From assembly GCF_011305535.1 (NCBI RefSeq), contig NZ_CP049905.1, positions 5,144,001 to 5,208,000 on the forward strand: a DNA stretch of 64,000 nucleotides, in the 5' to 3' direction. This stretch comes from Diaphorobacter sp. HDW4B (GTDB taxonomy: Bacteria > Pseudomonadota > Gammaproteobacteria > Burkholderiales > Burkholderiaceae_C). Position numbers and translations under genes: made by a program. Under the pieces are notes generated by a model. That model worked only from the letters and a program-made list of their open reading frames with translations, was not told the DNA's origin and did no database searches. This document shows, in pieces, positions 38,273-47,407 of this stretch; the first letter of the stretch is position 1, and each line of letters begins with the position of its first letter.

Positions 38273-39988
38273 CTATTTGGCCTCCACACGCAGCTCCGTG
38301 CGCGCATAGCTCAATAGTCCCTTGTTGGACTGCACCATACGTTCAAGCTCCAGCAGACTCGGATCTCCAGGAGCGATATCCGTGCGCTTGACCCAGCGAG
38401 CCATCTCAGCCGGCATCTGGTCGAAGGCGAACAACAATTGCACATCCATTCCGAGCGGCTCCTGCACCTGAATGCGTTCATTCGGTCGATCTCCCGGAAT
38501 CGCCCGCGCAGTGCCCGCAGGTATTGCTGCCAGCTCCTGTGGGAAATACGGGTACAGCACGCTCACCTTGCCCACCGAATCCACGTTCAACAGCAGCACG
38601 AATGCATCGCGATCGGGACGGACCACAAAGTGCAGCATGTCCCCAATCCGGAAATTCCCACCCAGCGCTGCGGGTGCTATTTCAGCGGGCAACACCGCTC
38701 TGCGCGATTGAATGGCCATAGCATCCATGCGCTCTACCCAAGCCATCTGCTGAACCGTACCAAGCAGCCTTCCGACATCGTCTCTGGATGCACTGGAAAC
38801 GAGGTCGCCACCCTGAGTCGCCAACTGAAACGAGCGCTGATCCCGGCTCAACGCCAGACGCAACATTGCAGGAGATGCTGCATCCGTCACGCTCACATCG
38901 GGGATGGCCAGAATGCGTCTGACCACATCTTCCGTGATCCCGGCATGAACGGCCACACCAAAAGGCCGGCGCACCACGACCGACGGCACGCCCACCACCG
39001 CCGCGCCACTCAAGAGCGCGCGCTGTCCGGTCGCGTGGGCATCATCACGCACGCTTGGCAAACGCTGAGGGGTATGCCCATAGGCACGTTGCGCCATGAA
39101 CGTCGCTACCGCCTGATGCACCTCGTGCAAACTTGCGACCCCATCTCCATTGGCGTCCACTGGCAATTGGCCATTGAGCACACGCAACAACGCATCCGTC
39201 ATGGCACCGTGGGCCTTGCCATCCACGGTGGGAAACTTGCTCACATAGCCTGCAGGGATATCCTTGGCCGCTTCTCCTTCTGCGCCTGCCGCCAGAAACA
39301 CCACATTGCGATACGGCCAATCCTGGTTCTGCTGCAAATTCTGCTGAAACCGCTGACGCACATCGGTCATCAGGCTCTGGGCTGCAGCCTGCCGAAGCGG
39401 CACCATGCGTGAGGGCAGCCCCTCGCTGGTGAACGAGCGCACCTGTTGACCGGAATAACACGAGTCCGACACGAACCACACCTTGCGTCCGCCCTTGTCC
39501 AACTGATCGAACACCGGGCGCAGATCAGTCCGTCCGACAATCAATTGATTGAGCACGTTGGGGCTTCCCAATTGCGCATCAATCGGAATGAACGCACCAC
39601 TACCGTGCGGAAGCGGCAATCCCAGCGCAGGATCCAAAGCACTTGTGCCGTGGCCTGAGAAGTAGACCAAAACTTCATCGTCTGCCTGGGTACGCTGCAT
39701 CAGGCCCTGCAGCGCCTGAAGAATTTCCTTGCGCGTTGCGGCTTGGTCCACGAGAACCTGAACATTCGCCGGTGCGTAGCCCCAACGCTGCACCAACACC
39801 TGACGCAATGCCTCGACATCATTGGCAGGCCCTTGCAGACGATTCTCGGGATCTGGGTATTGCCCGACGCCCACGAGCAGTGCCACTTTGTTGGGAGCTG
39901 CATGCGTCAGAGCTGCCAACATGGAGAACGTCAGCGCCAAACCTGAGTGTCTGAGCGCTCTGAGCAGTTGAATGAAGCAGTTGGTCAT
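38273..39988 (-). CDS. Exported caspase-family protein with EF-hand loop and C-terminal DUF4384-like domain
   Basis: 571 residues from the ATG at 39988. Signal peptide ending near THA. Dyad His113 (VYFSGHGT) and Cys177 (VSDSCYSGQ). An EF-hand loop DANGDGVASLHE occupies residues 278-289. The second half contains a DUF4384-like beta domain (FRIGDMLHFVVRPDRDAFVLLLNVDSVG and KVSVLYPYF). Of the seven caspases this and the gene at 36753 share the calcium loop and DUF4384 and lack the ligand-binding domains of the other five. The start lies 34 bp downstream of the GltI-fusion gene's stop. Confidence 0.87.
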   Translation of the reverse strand: MTNCFIQLLRALRHSGLALTFSMLAALTHAAPNKVALLVGVGQYPDPENRLQGPANDVEALRQVLVQRWGYAPANVQVLVDQAATRKEILQALQGLMQRTQADDEVLVYFSGHGTSALDPALGLPLPHGSGAFIPIDAQLGSPNVLNQLIVGRTDLRPVFDQLDKGGRKVWFVSDSCYSGQQVRSFTSEGLPSRMVPLRQAAAQSLMTDVRQRFQQNLQQNQDWPYRNVVFLAAGAEGEAAKDIPAGYVSKFPTVDGKAHGAMTDALLRVLNGQLPVDANGDGVASLHEVHQAVATFMAQRAYGHTPQRLPSVRDDAHATGQRALLSGAAVVGVPSVVVRRPFGVAVHAGITEDVVRRILAIPDVSVTDAASPAMLRLALSRDQRSFQLATQGGDLVSSASRDDVGRLLGTVQQMAWVERMDAMAIQSRRAVLPAEIAPAALGGNFRIGDMLHFVVRPDRDAFVLLLNVDSVGKVSVLYPYFPQELAAIPAGTARAIPGDRPNERIQVQEPLGMDVQLLFAFDQMPAEMARWVKRTDIAPGDPSLLELERMVQSNKGLLSYARTELRVEAK

Positions 39989-40022
39989 GGCATTGCAATT
40001 TCGTGGTGCGGCGAGGTGAGGA

Positions 40023-41888
40023 CTAATTTGTATAGTCCTCCATGGGCTTGTCGTTGGGTGAGCTCCACGCAGACTGCGTGGACGCCGACAGAGGCAATCC
40101 CACTCTTTCATTGGATGGGGGAATCGGTTTCATGAACCACTTGTCGTACAACAGCCAAAGACTGCCATCCGCAATTTGGCGTTTGATGGAGTCGTCCACC
40201 ATCTTCTTGAAGGCCGCATCATCCTTGCGCAGCATGCAGGCAATGGGTTCATGGGCGAACGTGTCGGCCAGAATCTTGTAGCCAGCGGGATTGGCGGATC
40301 GCGAGATGAACCGTGCCAAGATACTGCTGTCCATCACAAAGGCATCAGCACGCCCCATTTCGAGAAGTCCGAATGAATCACTGTGGTCCTTGCCCGACAG
40401 CTCCTTGAAGTCGACGCCGACTGCACGCGGATGCCTCCTCAACTGCGCCAAGGACATGGTCCCCAATGTGCCCGCAACTGTCCGTCCATTGAGCTCCTTG
40501 ATGGACGTGATGCCCGAACTGAGCTTGACTGCAATACTCTGCTCTTCAACGAATGTAGTCACGGCAAACGCCACGTCCCTCTGCCTCGTCCTGTTGTTGG
40601 TCGTTGATCCGCACTCGATGTCGATCGTGCCATTCATAACCAGGGGAATGCGATTCTGCGACGTCACCGGCTGATACTTGATATCCAACTTCGGCATCCC
40701 GAGCGACTTCTGGATATCACGCAGAACGATTTCACCCATCTCCGTGTGGAACCCCGTATATTTCCCATTGCCCAACGTGTAGCTCAAGCCTGCGGCTTCA
40801 CGCACACCAAGGGTTATGGCTCCTGACTCCTTGACCTTGGCAAGGGTGCCACTCAATTGCATGACGGGTGCCACGGGCGCTGTGCTTGGTGCGGTTGGTG
40901 CGGTCGGCGTAGCCACCACAGGTCTATCCGTTACCACTGGATTGGTGCGCGGCGTCAGGCTAGAGACTGAAATCCGTGCCACGCTCGCATAACGGCCATT
41001 GGGATATTCATTGAGAAAGGCGGTGTATGCCTCCAGCGTGTTGGAGCGCCGAGTGATGTCCCACGCAATGGCCTCTGGATCAACGCGTTCCACATTTCCC
41101 GTGGGGACAGGTGCCACACTGGCTACCTGAGTTGCCTGCCCGGCCAGATACAGCCGGTCAGTGATGCTCATCTCGCTGATGCGCGGCTCCTGCTTGCCAT
41201 TGCTCAGTTGCCGAACCTCAGCTGTGGTGTTGCGGAACACATCCATCAATTCCAGACCTGGCTTCTGCAGCTCCCGAGCCAATACCTTGGCATAGTCCCC
41301 GTTGTCACTGGCCGTGGTGTTGGGTGCGGTTGCAAACGCCACCATCGTGCCCGTGGGTGCATCCATGCGCCCCAGGCCTTTCGTTCCACTGCGCGTGGTC
41401 GAGGCCAGCGGATTGTCCCGGCACGCATCCAACACCAGGATCGCAGCCTTGGGACGCGCCCCCTGGATTTGCCTCAGCACCGAATTGGCGGAAACCGCTT
41501 CCACCTCGTAATCACTTTCCTTGTCGATCGTCGCGCCAACGGGCACGAGGTAGTTTTCACCACCGGCCTGCGTGCCATGTCCGCTGTAGTACATGAACGC
41601 GACATCGGCCCCTTGAGCAGCCGTACCAAAGTCCCGCACCGCACGCTTCATCTGGTTTTGGTTGGCGTTGAGCACTTTCTGTACTGTGAACCCCAGCTTG
41701 TTCAGTGCTGTCTCCATCGCTGCAATATCATTGGGAGGATTGGTCAAGCGGCCCACACTGTAGTTGGCGTTTCCAACGAGCAGCGCCACGCGGCGAGCGT
41801 GGGCTGGGGCGATGCAGATCAGCAAGGCCAGGCACAGAAGATGCCATGGCCTTACCGCTGAACAACTGGTTAAGGCGATTCGGCGCAT
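40023..41888 (-). CDS. Exported caspase fused to a GltI-like amino-acid-binding domain
   Basis: 621 residues, start at 41888 after GGGGAGATGG. Signal peptide to about residue 31 (AHA). Caspase domain about residues 32-240 with His104 (YYSGHGTQ) and Cys156 (LDACRDNP). A linker VASVAPVPTG and a helical module (AYTAFLNEYPNGRYASVARI) precede a complete type 3 solute-binding domain, about 345-600, with DIECGSTTNNRTRQRD, KDHSDSFGLLEMGRADAF and CMLRKDD, as in the glutamate/aspartate receptor GltI, including its two Cys and the final PNDKP tail. This suggests a caspase whose activity or location responds to acidic amino acids. Confidence 0.9.
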   Translation of the reverse strand: MRRIALTSCSAVRPWHLLCLALLICIAPAHARRVALLVGNANYSVGRLTNPPNDIAAMETALNKLGFTVQKVLNANQNQMKRAVRDFGTAAQGADVAFMYYSGHGTQAGGENYLVPVGATIDKESDYEVEAVSANSVLRQIQGARPKAAILVLDACRDNPLASTTRSGTKGLGRMDAPTGTMVAFATAPNTTASDNGDYAKVLARELQKPGLELMDVFRNTTAEVRQLSNGKQEPRISEMSITDRLYLAGQATQVASVAPVPTGNVERVDPEAIAWDITRRSNTLEAYTAFLNEYPNGRYASVARISVSSLTPRTNPVVTDRPVVATPTAPTAPSTAPVAPVMQLSGTLAKVKESGAITLGVREAAGLSYTLGNGKYTGFHTEMGEIVLRDIQKSLGMPKLDIKYQPVTSQNRIPLVMNGTIDIECGSTTNNRTRQRDVAFAVTTFVEEQSIAVKLSSGITSIKELNGRTVAGTLGTMSLAQLRRHPRAVGVDFKELSGKDHSDSFGLLEMGRADAFVMDSSILARFISRSANPAGYKILADTFAHEPIACMLRKDDAAFKKMVDDSIKRQIADGSLWLLYDKWFMKPIPPSNERVGLPLSASTQSAWSSPNDKPMEDYTN

Positions 41889-41987
41889 AAGTTTCCATCT
41901 CCCCGCTCAGCGTGATCGCCGCTTTTCACATGCCGCATTGTTTAATTTCAGAAAATTCCAAGGCATAAATTTCACCGAAAATTGATT

Positions 41988-43790
41988 TCATGGATTAATG
42001 GAAATCTTGAAATCCTCGTACCTCGTAGTCATTCGGGATCCATAATCCCCTTCAGCAATAATAATATTGCGAAATTGCGTATCTGGAAATATGAAGACCG
42101 CTGACCGAGAATCGTAAACACCTAGCGCACTCAAAAATTGGCCGTAATCCTCTATGTAATGATCAATTTGGTTATCAAAAGAGTGTGTTTTTCCTACCAT
42201 CGTATAACCCCCTTTGCAACGAATCGTCCAGGCCTTTCCAGTCAAAGCGTGATAAAGCTCGGACGCTGCACGCGCGCCCGTCACTGTGCATTCACGCTCA
42301 TTCTGGCTATCATAATTTCGATCGCTCAAATAGGCTATTCGGCTGCGCCATGTGAATCGAGCGCCTTCTCGCATTGGAAAAATACTACCATTCAACTCCA
42401 AGTCTTCAATCCGAGTATCGAATTTTCCGCCAATATATCCACCGAGATACAAACCACCGCAGTGAGCACTGGATATTGATGCTTGCACTCCATCAAATTT
42501 AGTTTCCTTACTCGCATCTATACACCCCAATCCGGAAGCTCGAATATTCCAATTTTCTCTTTGCACGTGTGCTGCTGGTTTAGGAATTGTTCTGCTTTTT
42601 GCACCAATATATTCCGTATCCTTTATCGATTGAAACTGGACATTGATTCCAACAGTTGCTGGTATGTTTCGAAAATTTTCGGATTCACGAATGGTTCGAA
42701 CTATTTTGTCGCTGAGCTGGTATTTGGCAATGAGGTCGGCGGGTATTTCGACAGGCCCCGATCTCTTGGCCAGCGGGACCAACGTTTGTTGTACAGGGGC
42801 TGCCACCACTGGTGCAGTCACTGCTGGAGTTCCCTCTCCCATTCCAATGCGCGCCGCACTCGCATAGCGCCCCGACGGAAAATCCGTCAAATAGGCGCGA
42901 TACGCCGCAGGTGTATTGGCAGTCTTGGCAGCAGCCCAGGCTTCGTCTTCCGGATTGCTTGTGCTCGGTCGGTTTGTTGGCACAGGTGCAATGCTGGCCA
43001 GTTGAGTGCTCGGCTCTTCTTTCTGCGCTCCCTCTTTGAGCACAAACCTTCCGCGCAGACCCACGTCCTCACGAGGCTTCTGTTTCCCGCCCGTGAGCCG
43101 CTCCACCTCTGTGGCAGTGCGGTCAAACACCTCGCGCACATCCAAACCTGGAATGGACAACTGTTTGGCCAATTGTTCTGTGTAGACCCCGTTCTTGCCC
43201 ATGCCGTCGTCGGCCACGCTGCCGGGGTTGGTGGCATAGGCCACGATGGAGCCTGTGGGCACGCTCATACGGCCCAGACCACGGCTGCTGCTACGCGAGG
43301 CCCCGGCGTATGGGCTGTCACGGCACGCATCCAGAATGACCAGCCCTACCCTGGCCTTGGCGTCTTCGATTCGGCGCAGCACGCTGTTGGCGTCTACTGC
43401 TTCGTCCAGCACATCGCTTTCCGCACGGATTTGGGCGCTCAGTGGAATCAGGAAATTGCTGCCTGCCACCTGCGTGCCGTGGCCTGCAAAATAGAACAGC
43501 GCCACATCCGCATTGGCCGCCTTGGCCTCGAATTCGCGCAGTGCTGCCAACATGCCTCTGCGGTCGGCATTGCGCACCAACGTCACATCGAATTTCAAAT
43601 CCCGCAGCGTGCGCTGCATCAGCTCGGCATCGTTGACAGGGTTGCGCAGTGGTTTGTCTGCATAGGCCGCATTTCCGACAACCAAAGCAACCCGACGAGC
43701 GTGAGCTGGGGCAATGCATATCAGCAAGACGAGACACAGGCAATGCCATGGCCTCAAGTTCACACGGCTGAAAATGGGGATCGCATTCAT
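41988..43790 (-). CDS. Exported caspase fused to an unrecognised C-terminal domain (type X)
   Basis: 600 residues. Signal peptide to about 31; its DNA is nearly the same as in the genes at 40023 and 43815. Caspase dyad His104 (FYFAGHGTQ) and Cys156 (LDACRDSP). After the APVPT linker and a TPAAYRAYLTDFPSGRYASAARI module comes a C-terminal domain (about 355-600) with KYQLSDK, IRESENF, DHYIEDYGQF and TRYEDFKI. The same domain ends the gene at 45645. It matches no family I know, and its DNA is clearly AT-richer than the caspase part, so it may have been acquired separately. The caspase half is more like that of the GltI fusion than like that of its X-domain partner. Confidence 0.85.
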   Translation of the reverse strand: MNAIPIFSRVNLRPWHCLCLVLLICIAPAHARRVALVVGNAAYADKPLRNPVNDAELMQRTLRDLKFDVTLVRNADRRGMLAALREFEAKAANADVALFYFAGHGTQVAGSNFLIPLSAQIRAESDVLDEAVDANSVLRRIEDAKARVGLVILDACRDSPYAGASRSSSRGLGRMSVPTGSIVAYATNPGSVADDGMGKNGVYTEQLAKQLSIPGLDVREVFDRTATEVERLTGGKQKPREDVGLRGRFVLKEGAQKEEPSTQLASIAPVPTNRPSTSNPEDEAWAAAKTANTPAAYRAYLTDFPSGRYASAARIGMGEGTPAVTAPVVAAPVQQTLVPLAKRSGPVEIPADLIAKYQLSDKIVRTIRESENFRNIPATVGINVQFQSIKDTEYIGAKSRTIPKPAAHVQRENWNIRASGLGCIDASKETKFDGVQASISSAHCGGLYLGGYIGGKFDTRIEDLELNGSIFPMREGARFTWRSRIAYLSDRNYDSQNERECTVTGARAASELYHALTGKAWTIRCKGGYTMVGKTHSFDNQIDHYIEDYGQFLSALGVYDSRSAVFIFPDTQFRNIIIAEGDYGSRMTTRYEDFKISINP

Positions 43791-43814
43791 GGTTGGCCTA
43801 TTTCTTTTCTTGAG

Positions 43815-45554
43815 TCAGTTCAGCTTCGCAGCCGCCCATTTGTTCCATTCACTGTCAATGAATCGACGGAATCCGGCTGGTGTCTGGCGTTCATCCTTGA
43901 CGACCATGCGACCTTGTTGCGCCATCTGACGCACGTAAGCTCCGTCTTCACTGACCTTCTTCAGGGCTTGGCTCAGGCGATCCAACGTGTCCGCAGACAT
44001 TCCTTTGGGTGCAAACAGTCCAACCCATGCCGTGGTTTCGCCGGACACCGAAGCATTGATCACAGGCATTCCATTCAGTTGAGGCAACGGCGAACTCTTT
44101 GTGATGCCCAATACCTGCAGCTTTCCGGAACGCACATGCGACATAAGCGCATTGCTTGTGTCGCACATGATGTCAACACGTCCGGCGATCAGATCTGCAA
44201 CCGCAGGCTCAGAGCCGCCTTTGTATGGGACATGCAGCACACGCGGATTCATGGCCCTCAACTCGCGCTCGCCACACAAGTGCGACAAGGTTCCAGAACC
44301 CGCACTCGCATAGGTTTGTGCTTGAGTGCCACTCCTGCCCGGACGAGAGACCACGAGCAAGGGCGACTCAGACAACAGCCCCAGTGCGTCGACATCCGAG
44401 CGTGTTTGATACGAGGCCGACGAATTCATCTGGGAGGTAGAGATGAAATACCCCGAGTTCACCATCAAGGTCAGCCCGTCAGGTGTACTGCTCATCAGCT
44501 TCTTGGTACCCGTGGCTCCCCATTCTCCTGGAACATTGCTCACTACCACCGTGGCACCCAGCGCTCGACTCAGCATGGGTGCGAGTGTCTTTGCCGTACT
44601 GTCCACCGGCCCTCCGGCAACAAATGGCACGATGAGCGTCATCTTCTTGCCGGCAAATACGGTGCTCGGAGCTGACGCCGCAGCCATCGCCACCGGAGCG
44701 TTGGGAGTTGGGTCCACTCGCGGAGCATGGGCCGCGACCTCGGACACTCCGGCCGGCACTGGCGCAACGCTGGCGACCTGCACCGCGGGTGCCATCTTGA
44801 AATAGAAATCGCCCTTCAGACTGCCTTCCACCCATGGCTCCTGCTGTCCTTTGCTGGCCTTTTCCACGGCGGCGGATACTCGCTTGAGCATCAATTCGAT
44901 GGGCACTCCCGGCTCCTCGATGCTGCGCAATAGCTCCGTGGTGTACAGGCCGTTGTCGCCAGAGCCATCCGCCGCCACACTTCCTGGCCGGGTTGCAAAG
45001 TGCATCAGCGTGCCGCTGGGTGCGTCCTGAATGCGCGCCAATCCCCGTGTTCCGCTGCGAAAGCCACGTGCATAGGGATTGTTGCGACAGGCATCCAACA
45101 GCAGGATCTTCACGCCCGCCTTGGCTTCATCCAGACGATCCAGCAAGTTGCTCAGATTCAGGCTGTTGAGCGGCACATCTTCTTCACTCTGGATCTTGGC
45201 ATCCACGGCTGGCAAGTAATTGCCCCCCTTGACTTGCACGCCATGGCCTGCATAGAACACCACCACGTCATCGCCCGGTCGAATCTTGCTGGCAAAGCTG
45301 TTGACGGTGCGACCGATGTCTTCGCGCTTGAGGTTTTCCACTTGCGTGACTTCGAAGTCCAAGCGCTGCAGCTTCGCCTGCATCGCACGTGCGTCATTCA
45401 CTGGATTCTTGAGCAGGCTCTCCGCATAGGCAGCATTGCCCACAACCAAAGCGATCCGGCGAGCGTGGGCTGGGGCGATGCAGAGCAGCATAACCAGACA
45501 TAGAAAATGCCACGGCTTTGCACTCCAACGGATGACTCTCGGGTTTTTGCTCAT
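43815..45554 (-). CDS. Exported caspase fused to a BugD-like solute-binding domain (short form)
   Basis: 579 residues from the ATG at 45554 (GGAG upstream; 45605 is an alternative). Dyad His104 (FYAGHGVQ) and Cys156 (LDACRNNP). The linker VASVAPVPAG is followed directly by the receptor, so the AYLxEYPxGRYA module present in four sister proteins is missing. The receptor (about 305-575) has IVPFVAGGPVDSTAK, VSNVPGEWGATGTKKL, LSHLCGERELR, HVPYKGGSEPAVADL and VDIMCDTSN; the Cys pair in HLCG and MCD is typical of BugD-type receptors, which are reported to bind aspartate or related compounds. Confidence 0.88.
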   Translation of the reverse strand: MSKNPRVIRWSAKPWHFLCLVMLLCIAPAHARRIALVVGNAAYAESLLKNPVNDARAMQAKLQRLDFEVTQVENLKREDIGRTVNSFASKIRPGDDVVVFYAGHGVQVKGGNYLPAVDAKIQSEEDVPLNSLNLSNLLDRLDEAKAGVKILLLDACRNNPYARGFRSGTRGLARIQDAPSGTLMHFATRPGSVAADGSGDNGLYTTELLRSIEEPGVPIELMLKRVSAAVEKASKGQQEPWVEGSLKGDFYFKMAPAVQVASVAPVPAGVSEVAAHAPRVDPTPNAPVAMAAASAPSTVFAGKKMTLIVPFVAGGPVDSTAKTLAPMLSRALGATVVVSNVPGEWGATGTKKLMSSTPDGLTLMVNSGYFISTSQMNSSASYQTRSDVDALGLLSESPLLVVSRPGRSGTQAQTYASAGSGTLSHLCGERELRAMNPRVLHVPYKGGSEPAVADLIAGRVDIMCDTSNALMSHVRSGKLQVLGITKSSPLPQLNGMPVINASVSGETTAWVGLFAPKGMSADTLDRLSQALKKVSEDGAYVRQMAQQGRMVVKDERQTPAGFRRFIDSEWNKWAAAKLN

Positions 45555-45644
45555 AGCCAGTGATTCTCCAAATTGTGCCCGCCGACTTCGCAAAGGTTTG
45601 AGCATCGGATCGCAAAAATCAGCACCAAGATTTTCATTTCATAT

Positions 45645-47393
45645 TTATGGAACTGTTGTTATTCTGATATCTTCGTAATTCGTCTCTGCGACGTGTCCAT
45701 ATCCACTCCCAAGCAACTCCTCAATATTGCGATATTGCGGAGTAGGAAATACACGAGATTTGCTCTTCAAATCTTCGACCCCTAGTAACTCATCAAATTG
45801 ACCCAAATCTTCAATATAATGTATTTTGTAATTCCTAGACCCGCTAGAATTCGATACTTCAACATCAATATCCCATGCCAAGCCTGTAAAATTCGCATGC
45901 AAGGCCGATGCAGCCCGACTGCCAGAAACAAAAAGCTTTTTGGCATAAAAACCACCAGTCGATCCGAGAATATGCGTCGTCATGCTGGCTCCCTGATGGA
46001 TAGGAAACAAGCCTCCATCAATCTCTATATTTGATACCCCAGCAACAAGAACCCCCTTTGACAACCAGCCGATTCGCACCCCTCCACATTCAAAATATGT
46101 TTCATTGATACTTCCAACAGAAAAATCATCCGTTTTATGCAAAGTTGCTTCCACACAGCCATGCCCAGCAGGTTTCGATGTCAAATTAAACACATTTGTT
46201 GTTCTGGGTTTTTTAAATGCAAATTGTTCTTCGACATTTCTAATTGATTTATATCGCACTTGCACTTCCATTGGCGCAGGGATATTTTTAAAATACTCCG
46301 ATTCTCGAATGAATTTCAACACCTTATCGCTAATCTGATATTTGACAATCAACTCTGCAGGTATTTCAACTGGCCCGGATTTTCTAGGTGTAGTCGCTTG
46401 AGCTGGTGGTGCAGCGACTGGGGAGGATGTGCTGGCACCGCCCATGGCAATCCGCGCCGCCCCGGCATAGCGCCCCAATGGAAACTCTGTCAAATACGCC
46501 CGATATGCCGCTGACGTATTGGCCGCCTTCGCAGCAGCCCAGGCTTCATCTTCCGGGTTGGGCGTATTCGAGCGACCTGTGGGCACAGGTGTGATGCTTG
46601 CCACTTGAGTGCCGGGCCCCGCTTTAAAGAAAAAGTTGCCCTTGATGCTGCCCTCGGACCACGGCTCCTGTTGGCCCTGACTGGCTGCTTCCACGCTGGC
46701 CGACACGTTCTTTAGCATCAGCTCCACCGGGGTGTTCGCAGTGTCGATGTGCTTGAGCAATTGGCTGGTGTACAGGCCATTGGCTCCGGTTCCGTCTGCG
46801 GCAACACTGCCGGGCCGTGTCGCGAAATGGATGAGCGTTCCACTGGGGGCATCCTGCACGCGCGCAAGGCCACGTGTGCCACTGCGAAAGCTGCGTGCAT
46901 AGGGGTTGTTGCGGCAGGCATCGAGAAACAGGATCTTCAAACCCGCCTTGGCTTCATCCAGCCGTTCCATGAGGCTGTTGAGATTCAGGCTGTTGAGTGC
47001 CACATCTTCTTCGCCCTGAATATCCGCATCCACTGCGGGCAGGTAATTCACTCCTTTCACCTGCACGCCATGGCCTGCGTAGAACACCACCACGTCATCG
47101 CCCGGCTTCACGCTGTTGGCGAAGGTGGAGATGGTGCGGCCGATGTTCTGGCGCTTGAGGTTCTCCACCCGCTGCACGGTGAACCCCAGATCCGCCAGTT
47201 TCTTGTCCATGGCACGGGCGTCATTGACCGGGTTGCGCAATGGGCCGTCGGTATAGGCGGCGTTACCGATGACCAGAGCCACTCGGGCGGCATTGGCCTC
47301 ATCGGCAAGTGATGACAGACCTATCGCCAAGCTAAGGCATGCAAGCTGCCAAACACTCTTGCTTAAACGAGTCGCGGCTGAGAATTTGTGCAT
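45645..47393 (-). CDS. Exported caspase fused to the type X C-terminal domain (second copy)
   Basis: 582 residues from the ATG at 47393 (GAGAAAG upstream), 14 bp after the preceding stop; a start at 47447 would overlap it. Dyad His108 (FYAGHGVQ) and Cys160 (LDACRNNP). TQVASITPVPTGR linker, TSAAYRAYLTEFPLGRYAGAARI module, then the X domain with KYQISDK, IRESEYF, HYIEDLGQF and TNYEDIRI. The X-domain DNA (about 45645-46400) is AT-rich. The caspase half is of the same subtype as the two BugD fusions, in contrast to the other X protein. Confidence 0.86.
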   Translation of the reverse strand: MHKFSAATRLSKSVWQLACLSLAIGLSSLADEANAARVALVIGNAAYTDGPLRNPVNDARAMDKKLADLGFTVQRVENLKRQNIGRTISTFANSVKPGDDVVVFYAGHGVQVKGVNYLPAVDADIQGEEDVALNSLNLNSLMERLDEAKAGLKILFLDACRNNPYARSFRSGTRGLARVQDAPSGTLIHFATRPGSVAADGTGANGLYTSQLLKHIDTANTPVELMLKNVSASVEAASQGQQEPWSEGSIKGNFFFKAGPGTQVASITPVPTGRSNTPNPEDEAWAAAKAANTSAAYRAYLTEFPLGRYAGAARIAMGGASTSSPVAAPPAQATTPRKSGPVEIPAELIVKYQISDKVLKFIRESEYFKNIPAPMEVQVRYKSIRNVEEQFAFKKPRTTNVFNLTSKPAGHGCVEATLHKTDDFSVGSINETYFECGGVRIGWLSKGVLVAGVSNIEIDGGLFPIHQGASMTTHILGSTGGFYAKKLFVSGSRAASALHANFTGLAWDIDVEVSNSSGSRNYKIHYIEDLGQFDELLGVEDLKSKSRVFPTPQYRNIEELLGSGYGHVAETNYEDIRITTVP

Positions 47394-47407
47394 GACCGGA
47401 ATCTTTC

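Noticed and set aside
42483-44675. A 730-codon plus-strand frame across two caspase genes
   Set aside because: It spans the gap between two well-supported minus-strand genes and has no coherent domain.
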